A stretch of DNA of 64,000 nt from Yamadazyma tenuis. Its lineage: Eukaryota > Ascomycota > Pichiomycetes > Serinales > Debaryomycetaceae. The notes beneath the pieces were generated by a model. That model was not told where the DNA came from, made no database searches, and saw only the letters and a list, made by a program, of their open reading frames with translations. How positions within the stretch are numbered: position 1 is the stretch's first letter; each line of letters starts with the position of its first letter. Where the stretch lies: contig NC_089465.1 of the NCBI RefSeq assembly GCF_029203305.1, positions 310,001-374,000 of the forward strand, in the 5' to 3' direction. The translations under genes were made by a program, and so were the position numbers. This document shows, one piece after another, positions 44,982 to 56,501 of this stretch.

Positions 44982-45311
44982 GTTTTAAGTAATTATTGAA
45001 TGATAATATCGATAGATAACTAGTAGACCACGTTAAGATCCATCTTTAGTAATTTACCATAACTTAATATGGCTAATCTCCAATGGACAATTGGGGGGGT
45101 AGATCACGTGATATTCCCTCCGGGTAATGTTCGCGCGGATAAAAAAAGGGTAAGTTTGCTGGTTTTCAAAGGAACCTCAAAACTCTATTGTGCTTATAGC
45201 ATCGACCAAAGAACTTGAATTACTCAATTCTATCCTTGCCCACGGCTCCCTCGTTCAATAGATAGCAGAAACACATATCGGCCTGTTTCTCTCCGTCAAT
45301 TCACTGCAACT
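44982..45311. promoter_or_regulatory. RTG3 promoter
   Basis: 330 bp without an ORF. GATCACGTGAT (45102-45112), a CACGTG palindrome, is about 200 bp from the RTG3 start; a bHLH gene could be autoregulated or Cbf1-controlled through it. A CGCGCGGAT stretch and an A-run follow. Confidence 0.5.
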
Positions 45312-46685
45312 ATGGAACAATATCTAAAAGATAGTCCCTCGGACTACTCCAATACCAACACCAACGAAACCAACAATAATTACATCGACAATTTTGACTC
45401 CAACTTCAACTTGGGCTCCCAATCTGGCGACGACAACTTCAATACCCCCACCACCAATGGTAACGGCATCGGTGCTGCCAATGATTTCAGTTTAAATATT
45501 GAACAGCCATACGGAGGCGAGTATGAAGAACCTCCTCAAAACCAATATCCCTCGATTCCTGGCGCCGAGTTCTTGAGTCCAGGCAGTAACTTGGGTCCAT
45601 CATCATTCACCAACGAGCCGTTTATGGACGATTTGGACGCCTTCCAAGGTCAAGGGGGGTTTGGTAATTCTCAACCCCCCAAACAAACAGTCAATTTGGA
45701 TGAGCTCATATCCCCAAACAACAACGCTGGAACTGACTCAATGGGACAAGGGGCGTTTTTGGACCCCCAGTACTTTTCACCTATGGGGTCTTTGTCCAAT
45801 AATAACAATATCCTCAGCCCTCAAACTCAATACGATAACACCTCGATCAACAATAACTTCGACTTGAACTCTGGCTCATACTTGTCTCCCCAGCAGGACT
45901 CATTTATGTCTCCTAGTGGGACCAATTTTCAGAACAGTTACGACACTTTAAAGTCTCCAAATTTTGGTAGCTATTTGAACTCACCTCCGCATCAGTACAA
46001 TATGACCAGCTCCAGTATACCCAACACTATCAGCCACTTTTTGTCACCGCCAGCCAATAAGTCCATGTTGGGGACCCTGGCACCCACAATGCCCAACTTA
46101 AACGAAGCCGCGGGCGGCCCTGACAGCAACAGCAGCACTAATAGCAAAGGTGGTGTACCTTCGAAGCAGCTCAGCAAAGAAGAAAAGCTCAGGAGAAGAA
46201 GAGAGTTCCACAACGCTGTGGAAAGAAGAAGACGGGACTTGATCAAAGAGAGAATAAAGGAACTCGGGGTGTTGGTGCCGCCTTCATTACTCAACCCCCA
46301 GCTAGTGGCCGTACAAACCCTCAAGAACTCCAAGCTCAACTCGGGCGAAATCAATGACCTTCTCAGCTCCGTCAAGGTCAAGGAGTCTAAGGCCAATAAG
46401 AGTACCATCTTGATCAAGTCTGTGGATTACATTATTCACTTGAAGTATGTGCTTGAACAACAGGAAAAGACCCGGGAAAACTTGGAAGCCAAACTCGCCA
46501 GCTTACAGCCGGGTGATATTTCCAGTCAACAGCAGAATTTGCAGCCACTGAAGCCTCATTTCATGGACGATTTCCAGAACCATTCGCAGTCGCAGTACAT
46601 TAAGGAAGAAGATAACTTTGACCCCGATGAGTTTTTTCTGGAAATCATCACTGGCAATGACAATGGCACTGGCGGGTTTCGCTAA
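45312..46685 (+). CDS. RTG3: bHLH leucine-zipper transcription factor Rtg3-like
   Basis: 457 residues. The N-terminal 270 residues are Asn/Gln/Ser/Pro-rich and likely transactivating. The bHLH domain starts at about 300: RRRREFHNAVERRRRDLIKERIKELGVLVP with the E-box contacts His-Glu-Arg (HNAVERRRR). The loop is unusually long (about 45 residues, through LKNSKLNSGEINDLLSSVKV), then helix 2 SKANKSTILIKSVDYIIHLKYVLEQQEKTRENLEAKL runs into a short zipper. A long loop is typical of Rtg3. Rtg1/Rtg3 drive mitochondria-to-nucleus retrograde signalling and, in Candida, sphingolipid and galactose genes. It ends with an acidic segment. Confidence 0.88.
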   Translation: MEQYLKDSPSDYSNTNTNETNNNYIDNFDSNFNLGSQSGDDNFNTPTTNGNGIGAANDFSLNIEQPYGGEYEEPPQNQYPSIPGAEFLSPGSNLGPSSFTNEPFMDDLDAFQGQGGFGNSQPPKQTVNLDELISPNNNAGTDSMGQGAFLDPQYFSPMGSLSNNNNILSPQTQYDNTSINNNFDLNSGSYLSPQQDSFMSPSGTNFQNSYDTLKSPNFGSYLNSPPHQYNMTSSSIPNTISHFLSPPANKSMLGTLAPTMPNLNEAAGGPDSNSSTNSKGGVPSKQLSKEEKLRRRREFHNAVERRRRDLIKERIKELGVLVPPSLLNPQLVAVQTLKNSKLNSGEINDLLSSVKVKESKANKSTILIKSVDYIIHLKYVLEQQEKTRENLEAKLASLQPGDISSQQQNLQPLKPHFMDDFQNHSQSQYIKEEDNFDPDEFFLEIITGNDNGTGGFR

Positions 46686-46817
46686 GCTTATAGAATCCAA
46701 ACAAAGTGTACAATATAGACCTGGTGTATAGAAGATGTAAATGCACATTGGCTGCGTCACTGTTATTAGGCAGGCAGCCAAAACGCGCACACTTTTTTGT
46801 AAAACTTGATTTTAATA

Positions 46818-47456
46818 ATGGCTGAACCTGAAAGTGCATTCAGACAACAGCTCAACAGTTGGAACAGTCGTGGTGGCTCGGGTTCCACAACTGCTACGTC
46901 ACGTACTGCAGTACCCCAGTTTTCGGAATGGACCGATTACATCAAAAATGGTGCTAATGACTTGTACTCTTCATTGCCATCCTATCGCAATGAGAATCAA
47001 GTTCAGGAGCCTTCATGGTTCAAACTATCCAACGTGGAAAAAATCATCGGTTTCGTCATGTGCCTTGCTGGTTCATTCCTTTGTTTTGCCATAAGCTTCT
47101 TTATGTTTCCAGTTTTGGCGTTGAAGCCCAGAAAATTCGGAGTATTATGGTCACTAGGATCGGTTTTGTTTGTGTTATCATTTGGAATCCTTCAGGGGCC
47201 TAAAAAGTACACGTTACACTTGTTGTCACCGGGGCGTATCGTGTTCACCAGCGTGTTTTTTGGCTCTGTGTTAGCCACCTTGTATTCATCGGTGATCTTG
47301 AAGAGTACAATATTGGCGATTATCACTGCTATTATTGAACTATTTGCTATTTTGTACTACAGCATCAGCTACTTCCCTTTTGGTGCACTGACGTTAACAT
47401 TTTTCACAAGTTATCTCGTGGGCTGGGTAGGTGGATTTGCTGGAGGAATCTTATGA
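46818..47456 (+). CDS. SFT2: Sft2-like Golgi membrane protein
   Basis: 212 residues from the ATG at 46818. The hydrophilic N-terminal 75 residues precede four transmembrane segments. The Sft2 signature is WFKLSNVEKIIGFVMCLAGSFLCFAISFFM, then FPVLALKPRKFGVLWSLGSVLFVLSFGILQGPKKY and the short SPGRIVFTSVFFGSVLATLYSS. Sft2 is a tetraspanning Golgi protein that, with Got1, helps endosome-derived vesicles fuse with the Golgi via the Sed5 SNARE system. Length matches S. cerevisiae Sft2 (215). Confidence 0.93.
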   Translation: MAEPESAFRQQLNSWNSRGGSGSTTATSRTAVPQFSEWTDYIKNGANDLYSSLPSYRNENQVQEPSWFKLSNVEKIIGFVMCLAGSFLCFAISFFMFPVLALKPRKFGVLWSLGSVLFVLSFGILQGPKKYTLHLLSPGRIVFTSVFFGSVLATLYSSVILKSTILAIITAIIELFAILYYSISYFPFGALTLTFFTSYLVGWVGGFAGGIL

Positions 47457-47522
47457 TTTCAGAGTTTATGTATTCATGTTGATGGGTACTAAATATTGTG
47501 GTCAGCTGCAAACCATCATTCT

Positions 47523-47972
47523 TCACAACTTGTCGTACTTTGCCAATTTCTCCTTCAATTCGGCATGCAACTTGTTCAATTTGTCAAAGTCTGTTTCCTG
47601 AGCAGGCCATCCGACTCCCAAACCTGTCGAATCAGAGGTCTTGGGAATCAAGTGGAAGTGGACGTGATCCACCACCTGATGAGCAATTCTCCCGTTATTT
47701 TGCAAAATGTTGTATCCTTCACCATCGGGAGTGTTATTGGTATCCAAGCCCAACACTGTGGTTAACTTCTTGACCACCGGTAAAATGTCAGCCAAGTATT
47801 CGTCTGGCACATTGTGTAATTTGGCCCCATGAAACTTGGGAATTACCAAACAATGATAATCAGCAGTAGGCTGGATATCCAAAAAGGAATATGTATACTT
47901 TGTTTCGATCAATCTCAATGAAGGGATTTCTCCCTTGATAATCTTACAGAAAATACACGAAGCACTAGACAT
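47523..47972 (-). CDS. HNT1: HIT-family adenosine 5'-monophosphoramidase Hnt1
   Basis: 149 residues from the ATG at 47972 (MSSASCIFCKIIKGEIPS). The N-terminal CxxC (CIFC) and the HIT catalytic triad HVHFHLIPK near 105-113 are intact. The family hydrolyses AMP-lysine and AMP-NH2 and, in yeast, supports the Kin28/Ccl1/Tfb3 kinase. It is divergent from CDC48 with 165 bp between starts. That region holds GTGTCGCAC (GTGCGAC on the minus strand) and two ATGCGACC-like elements. Confidence 0.95.
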   Translation of the reverse strand: MSSASCIFCKIIKGEIPSLRLIETKYTYSFLDIQPTADYHCLVIPKFHGAKLHNVPDEYLADILPVVKKLTTVLGLDTNNTPDGEGYNILQNNGRIAHQVVDHVHFHLIPKTSDSTGLGVGWPAQETDFDKLNKLHAELKEKLAKYDKL

Positions 47973-48062
47973 TGCAGTTGTAGTTGCTGATAGAAACCAC
48001 CAGAACAATGCGACCAGAATGCGACCTGACACAAAATTCCGGCAGGGTTGCGTGTCGCACTC

Positions 48063-48071
48063 GGTGGCGAT
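48063..48071 (+). promoter_or_regulatory. Rpn4/PACE-like element upstream of CDC48
   Basis: GGTGGCGAT, 67 bp before the CDC48 start. It matches the PACE site GGTGGCAAA at 7 of 9 positions. CDC48 is an Rpn4 target in S. cerevisiae; use here is inferred. Confidence 0.4.
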
Positions 48072-48125
48072 TAGATGGGAAAATATAAATTCATCCTTTT
48101 CCTGAAATAACTAATACCTGGGTAA

Positions 48126-50642
<2,517 letters not shown>

Positions 50643-51020
50643 GAATTTTGAATCAAGAGTCGAGAGTGTTGTCGCAATATATTGCTTAGTCTAAAACCAA
50701 TGTTGTAGAATCATTTACAGAACTTGGATGACTGTAACATATATCTCATTATAGTTTTCAAGCGGTCAGTATCTCGGACAAGCGAATCGCATTTTCACTA
50801 AAAATCAGAGAGCAAGGAGAGAAAAAACAACTTAAATAACTTGCTTTTACTAGGTTTTTAAGAAACAAAACCTCGATCCCCTGTTTGTGGATAAAGTTGT
50901 AACGGTGACTTATAACTCTGTTGACATTTTGATACCCCTATATTATCATCATAGTTATACAACCGTAACGGAGTACTTTTTGTGTTTCTTTCACGATAAG
51001 ATATCATCGCAAAATTTTCA
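50643..51020. other. CDC48 3' flank and small-ORF promoter
   Basis: 378 bp, AT-rich, with no recognised element. It holds the CDC48 terminator. Confidence 0.45.
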
Positions 51021-51239
51021 ATGATGAATAGATTCCTGACCAACAGCTTATTGCTTGTATTGGCGCCCATTTTTGTGGTCTCAACCGATATCCTTGTATC
51101 TAAGTACACCACTCATGCTGCTGTGAGCCAAATCTACCAGAAAAACCGGGAGGTGGATTTGAGTTATCAAAACACCCATTCCATTACTTCAAGATACTTC
51201 AATACCAAACTAAAAAAGTATCCCGTAGATAAGCATTGA
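51021..51239 (+). CDS. Small membrane or secreted protein, 72 residues, unrecognised
   Basis: The ORF begins with two adjacent ATG codons and encodes a hydrophobic N-terminus (NRFLTNSLLLVLAPIFVVSTDILVS) followed by a polar, basic C-terminal half (SRYFNTKLKKYPVDKH). The layout suits a signal-anchored small membrane protein of mitochondria or ER, or a cleaved secreted peptide. No family is recognised. Isolated short ORFs arise by chance, but the ATG context, hydrophobic segment and free-standing position make it plausible. Confidence 0.5.
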   Translation: MMNRFLTNSLLLVLAPIFVVSTDILVSKYTTHAAVSQIYQKNREVDLSYQNTHSITSRYFNTKLKKYPVDKH

Positions 51240-51466
51240 TTGGGGGTGGTACTGGTGGAGTTCATGTATAACATTAATGGGCTAGCAGGCTAGACTTTTG
51301 TACATAGTAGTGACGAATATATACTTTATGAATGATATTGTAATAGTTAGTTGAGGTAGATAGAGATGGGATGCCCTACCATTTGTCTTCGTTCACCACT
51401 GCTTCATATTTCAGCACCTTGTCTACTTTCGTTTTGTTCTCTCCTGCTGTCTATTACTACACACAA

Positions 51467-51850
51467 CTACAACTTAAACAAATCATCATTCACACTAACC
51501 CCAGGAACAATTTTAGGCAATCTAACGGCGATTCCACAAGGATTTGCAATAACCGAGTCGAGGTCCCAAATACCCGCTTTGTAATAAGGGTCTCCCTTTA
51601 AGAACTCTAAGATATCTTCTCTAGACTTGGCAAACATATTTAAACAACTGCCAGCAAATTTGGTCTTTTCAGCATCCTGGTAGATAGCACCAACAGAGGT
51701 AACTACTCCGGAGTTGACATCGCCAGGGATCTTTTCTAAGTGAGATTTTCTGACAGAGGTTCTGTCAGTGTTTGGTTTGTCGAAGACAATGACGTTCCAT
51801 TCAATTGGGCTAGACATTCTTAAGAAGCGTTTTATAACTAGTCTGTTCAT
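51467..51850 (-). CDS. YCII-related domain protein
   Basis: 127 residues from the first ATG, 116 from the second (51817). The body matches the YCII fold: EWNVIVFDKPNTDRTSVRKSHLEK, then SVGAIYQDAEKTKFAGSCLNMFAKSREDILEFLKGDPYYKAGIWDLDSVIANP. YCII proteins are small, dimeric alpha/beta proteins, some acting as dehydrochlorinase-like enzymes or decarboxylase relatives; most have no known role. The longer start adds MNRLVIKRFLR, a basic, amphipathic stretch like a mitochondrial presequence. Dual cytosolic and mitochondrial forms by start choice are possible. Confidence 0.85.
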   Translation of the reverse strand: MNRLVIKRFLRMSSPIEWNVIVFDKPNTDRTSVRKSHLEKIPGDVNSGVVTSVGAIYQDAEKTKFAGSCLNMFAKSREDILEFLKGDPYYKAGIWDLDSVIANPCGIAVRLPKIVPGVSVNDDLFKL

Positions 51851-52353
51851 TAATTTTCAGTGCGACTATCGGTTCCCCGATCTGGGACCTAGATATACGG
51901 AAGAGGAGATTTGCATGGTTTTGAGGAGGTATAAACTCTGTTTGTGGTGCAAATGATAGGGATAGCGAAAGAAGATGAAGTGCTATGAGGACGTATACCT
52001 TTTCTGGACCTAGGCAATAAAGGCATATTTATGTTGTGGCTGCGAAATTTACAGATATCAAGAGAAATAATAATGCTAATAGAAGTATGAGCCATTGCGA
52101 GTTACACTTCGGAAATGACGTTCTTCCAGCCTACCCCAAAGGCAGCGCCTTTCCTTGCGGTTCTAATATCCGGTGAAACTTAAACAAAGTACAGCAATAC
52201 ATACATGGATCACACTCTCCAGGTTCAAGCAAAGTATATCACTACATCACTCACTTGTGCCACTTCCCAGTTTGTTCTAATGTTTATTCTCTACCATAAC
52301 AGATATCATGATTAAATAAATATGCAACGTAAATGTAATTCACATACGGGTGT
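51851..52353. other. Gap between YCII gene and mitochondrial-type gene
   Basis: 503 bp, AT-rich, promoter of the YCII gene and 3' end of the next gene. No ORF, tRNA or snoRNA box pair was recognised with confidence. A Rap1-like ATACGGGTGT occurs near 52345 at the right edge. Confidence 0.45.
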
Positions 52354-52821
52354 TTACTTCAACGGACTGAAATATTGGATATTCTCCCTTCTTGGACCCA
52401 ACTCTCCCAACTTGATACCAGAACCAAACTGGTTACCGTCTGTTGAATGGGTAGGTATCAAATTCACTGGTAAAGCTCCCTCTGCCATTCTGTTGTATTG
52501 TTTCTGTCCAACACCACCTTTATCTCTAATATATCCTTTGATGAAAGACGTCTGGTATCTCTTCAAGTAGTTTTCGTTTCTCAAGTTGGGTCTTTCTTCC
52601 ACCTCGTTGTACAACTTGGTACGAACGATGGGGTCATTACCAGCTTTATAGTTTTTATAAAAGATCAATGAAACACCTCCCAACACAGCAATGCCAAACA
52701 CCTTGGCCAAATTGATTTCGGTTTCCTTGACAGGCTCATGGTGGCCATGGTCGTGATGGTTATATCTCCGCAAGAGCTTCACCTGTCTCTTTGAAGCGTC
52801 CCTTATACTTCTAGAAAACAT
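52354..52821 (-). CDS. Probable mitochondrial inner-membrane protein, unrecognised
   Basis: 155 residues from the ATG at 52821. The N-terminus is basic (MFSRSIRDASKRQVKLLRRYN), suiting a presequence. A His-rich stretch (HHDHGHHEP) is followed by one transmembrane segment at about 40-60 (VFGIAVLGGVSLIFYKN), then a charged C-terminal domain (LYNEVEERPNLRNENYLKRYQTSFIKGYIRDKGG). No family is recognised. The upstream region holds a good AAAAGTGCGA motif (52873-52883, 52 bp from the start). Confidence 0.75.
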   Translation of the reverse strand: MFSRSIRDASKRQVKLLRRYNHHDHGHHEPVKETEINLAKVFGIAVLGGVSLIFYKNYKAGNDPIVRTKLYNEVEERPNLRNENYLKRYQTSFIKGYIRDKGGVGQKQYNRMAEGALPVNLIPTHSTDGNQFGSGIKLGELGPRRENIQYFSPLK

Positions 52822-53064
52822 TGCCCCAGTAAGGTGTATATTGATAATATCTGGTGGATTATTGGCTGAGCGAAAAGTGCGAAGAGTCGCTTGGCTCTCG
52901 TCCAATCATGAGACATGGCGTGGCAAAACCGGTAGTGCCCGTCACCAACTTGGCCGTCGGATGCGAGCCCATGGCGGCGGTCGACCCGTGCCCTACTGGC
53001 TGCTCGTCCGCACCGCCAGGCCTGGCACAAGCGTTAAAAGTATACGTAAATTAAAACTATTTAG

Positions 53065-53445
53065 TTAATAGCCAACACTGATCAAGTAGTCTGCCAACTT
53101 CTCCACCACTGCGGTGGCGTCTCCGGCCACAGTGGTGGGAGGATAATGGGCAAGCAAAATGGTTTGTTTGGTTCTAACACAAATAACTCCCTGGGTGTCT
53201 TGTCTACCGTAGATGGATCTTTCATCAGCTCTCAACAAGAAGTATTTGACGCCCAAAACGTGTAAACCAGTGGCTTGTAATTGGGAAGGATCATCGAATC
53301 CTCTAGCGAGTTCGAAGATTTCTTTCTGATCCAATTGGAACCCAGAGCTTTGGGCCCACAATGAATCACCGGCTCTCGAATATAACGCAGCCTTGTCAAT
53401 TTTGCCAGTGGCAATTAAGTTATCTGTATAAGCTTGCCAGGACAT
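53065..53445 (-). CDS. PFY1: Profilin
   Basis: 126 residues, the length of S. cerevisiae Pfy1, from the ATG at 53445. The profilin N-terminal motif [11 protein letters not shown], the actin/poly-Pro core [33 protein letters not shown] and the C-terminal [11 protein letters not shown] are intact. It binds actin monomers, poly-proline (formins) and PIP2. No intron is present, unlike S. cerevisiae PFY1. A GGTGCGACA motif lies 76 bp upstream. Confidence 0.97.
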   Translation of the reverse strand: MSWQAYTDNLIATGKIDKAALYSRAGDSLWAQSSGFQLDQKEIFELARGFDDPSQLQATGLHVLGVKYFLLRADERSIYGRQDTQGVICVRTKQTILLAHYPPTTVAGDATAVVEKLADYLISVGY

Positions 53446-53603
53446 GATCGAAGAGGTTAAAGAAGGAAACAAACAGCGATTTATATGTTTTGGCCTCCCT
53501 TTGCCGCGTTGGATCGCGAAGGTGCGACATTGCTGTGGGAAGGCACCGCGACATTTGACGGGCCTAGCGAGCCAGGTAAGTATTGGTATTACTATACAAT
53601 TGG

Positions 53604-55521
53604 CTAAAGACGTTGCTTCTTGGTGGGGGGTTCTTGCGAGGACAATTTGGTGGCAGTTTCACGTATGTCTTCAATTTCTTCAATTTCTTCAATTTCTTCA
53701 ATCTCTATAACCCCATCGTCAAACACCACTTCTCCATCCTTCTCCACTTCAGCTTCCAGTTTCTCGGGCTCCAGAATAGTCTTGGGTAATTCTCTCAACT
53801 GTATTTGTGGTAGCTTGAACTCTTTTCCCTTGCTAATATAAAGCTCAAGACCCTGAAGATCACCCTCATCTACTTGAATTAACAAGGTGGATCCAATTCC
53901 AATCCCCAACTCATCCAAACCACAAGGGATATTGTCCTCAAAGTCAATGTCATAGATCAACCGTGAATCACCCAGAATAATGGAAATCTCATAATGGTCG
54001 TCTTCGTAGTCATATGTTTGTCTGAGACCTTCTAGTAATTCCCCAAGCTTTAAATCACCCGATGTTTCTGGCAACTCCATCACCCCACGAGCCACCTTAA
54101 AACAGCTGGCACAGCTGGAATTTTGTTCCACAAGACCAGCTCCCATGAGGTATTTATTGGGTTTGATACTCACAAACACCGTTGATGAGTTACTGAATGC
54201 AGCTTGAGAATCCTTCGCCTTGTAGTACTCGAGCGACTCCATCACCGAGAGCCCCGAGATTATGGCATTGGTGGTTGCAATGGCTGGGATGATGTTCCCA
54301 GCAATCTGCTTGATATCAAACTTACTCTTCACTTCGATTCCAAAGATGTGCGACCGCAAGTTGGAGGCAGCTACCACAAAGTCAAGAGTATCTTCATCAT
54401 CCTTGTCAAAAACAACCGGCTCGCCAGAAACAACACGCTTTACAAGCTTTTCACCGGATTTCCATAACACGTACAAGTTTTCAAGTGGGGTCTGTACTTT
54501 TGTTTCGTCTACAAGATCTGTGGACGTGAGAAGCAACGAATCCAACTGTGGTTTCAATTGGCTCCAGTCAAGTGGAACAGGACGTCCGCCGTGTTTCCAC
54601 AACGACTCGATTTCTAAAAGACGCTCGATGTCACGGACAAAGATCTTTTCTACCAACTCAGGAAGAAACACATCTGCTCCACCAGCAATATGGCTCTTCA
54701 AGTCATTAAGCTCATTGGTTTCCCGCAACATGTGTTCTATCTCGGCCGAGTCGTCCGTCTCCTTCTCAAGCTGCTTGCGCAGCTCCTCCGCATCGGTCGC
54801 TGACAGGGTGGAGTCGTCGTACAACTGCTGAAATAAAAACTCTTTAGCCCAAGTAATGCTGTGGACGGGTTTCGAAGGTGTCGACCTGATGGTACAAACG
54901 GGGTACGTTGTGGGTGTAACCTTTGCCTGACACTCGAAGCATTCGCTCCTATACGGGTAGATAGGCTGCACCTGGCCTTCATAACCAGTGGTACCACTCT
55001 CCATTAAAGGAATCTTCAAGTAGAGCGCCATGCGGTTGACGTACCGACGAGCCTCAAGGTTGTCCAACGCATTGTAAATGTAATCAAACTGACTCCACCA
55101 CGACATGGGAAACATGCTTGTATCCATGATATTGCCATGGTGAGGCACTAGTTTGGAGTCGAAGTAGTTGAACTTCAGCACCAGTTTCACCACCGTGAGA
55201 GCTTTGGATTTATCAATATCTTTTTGGCGGAACAAAAACTGCCGGTTAAGGTTGCTGAGAGTGATGGTATCAAGGTCCACGATGTGGATCTCGCCGTAGC
55301 CGGTGAGCATGAGGTCTTTGAGGAGTTCACAGCCAATTCCTCCTGCGCCCACCATCAAGACAGTTGACTAAAATGTCGTTAGTAAATGATGAAAGCTAGC
55401 AAAAAAAGGGGAGTATACGAAACTGGAACCCCGGAGTCTACTTCTCGGATATACATACGCCCCGAATGAGCAGGAACCGCTCCTCACCAAGGATTTTCTT
55501 GAGATATAGATCTTTGGACAT
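53604..55521 (-). CDS. UBA2: SUMO-activating E1 catalytic subunit Uba2 (one intron)
   Basis: The coding sequence is 55521-55459 joined to 55367-53604, giving 608 residues. Exon 1 encodes [16 protein letters not shown]... to ...LIRG (21 codons). Exon 2 continues [19 protein letters not shown], restoring the E1 nucleotide-binding motif. The catalytic-Cys region has [20 protein letters not shown] near 175-195, and the ubiquitin-like domain is in the C-terminal third. Zinc-binding ECFECQ and CASC pairs are visible. The C-terminus has an IEE repeat ([15 protein letters not shown]), which may bind SUMO, and ends PPTKKQRL, a likely nuclear signal. With Aos1 it activates SUMO. ESC2 in this window works in the same pathway. 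Confidence 0.95.
55368..55458 (-). other. Intron of UBA2 (91 nt)
   Basis: Minus-strand donor GTATGT at 55458-55453, branch TACTAAC at 55384-55378, acceptor TTTTAG ending at 55368. Splicing joins two in-frame segments and completes the Uba2 N-terminus. Confidence 0.92.
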
Positions 55522-55593
55522 GGTATCGTGAAGCGCGAAAAACTACTACTGATAAACTAACACAAGAGATACTTTGAACAATATCGAGTTAAA

Positions 55594-56337
<744 letters not shown>

Positions 56338-56501
56338 TCATTTACGTGTCGCACTTTTGAGAAATTGTTCGCAGGCGAGCAGCCCGGCTGCAAAACAGAG
56401 GGTCCATAATTATATTCATTCCAATACCCGGTACACTACAATACCCAAGCGGTACCTCCGCTATCTATAACCTTGATGCAAATATGAAATGCCAATGCCA
56501 A

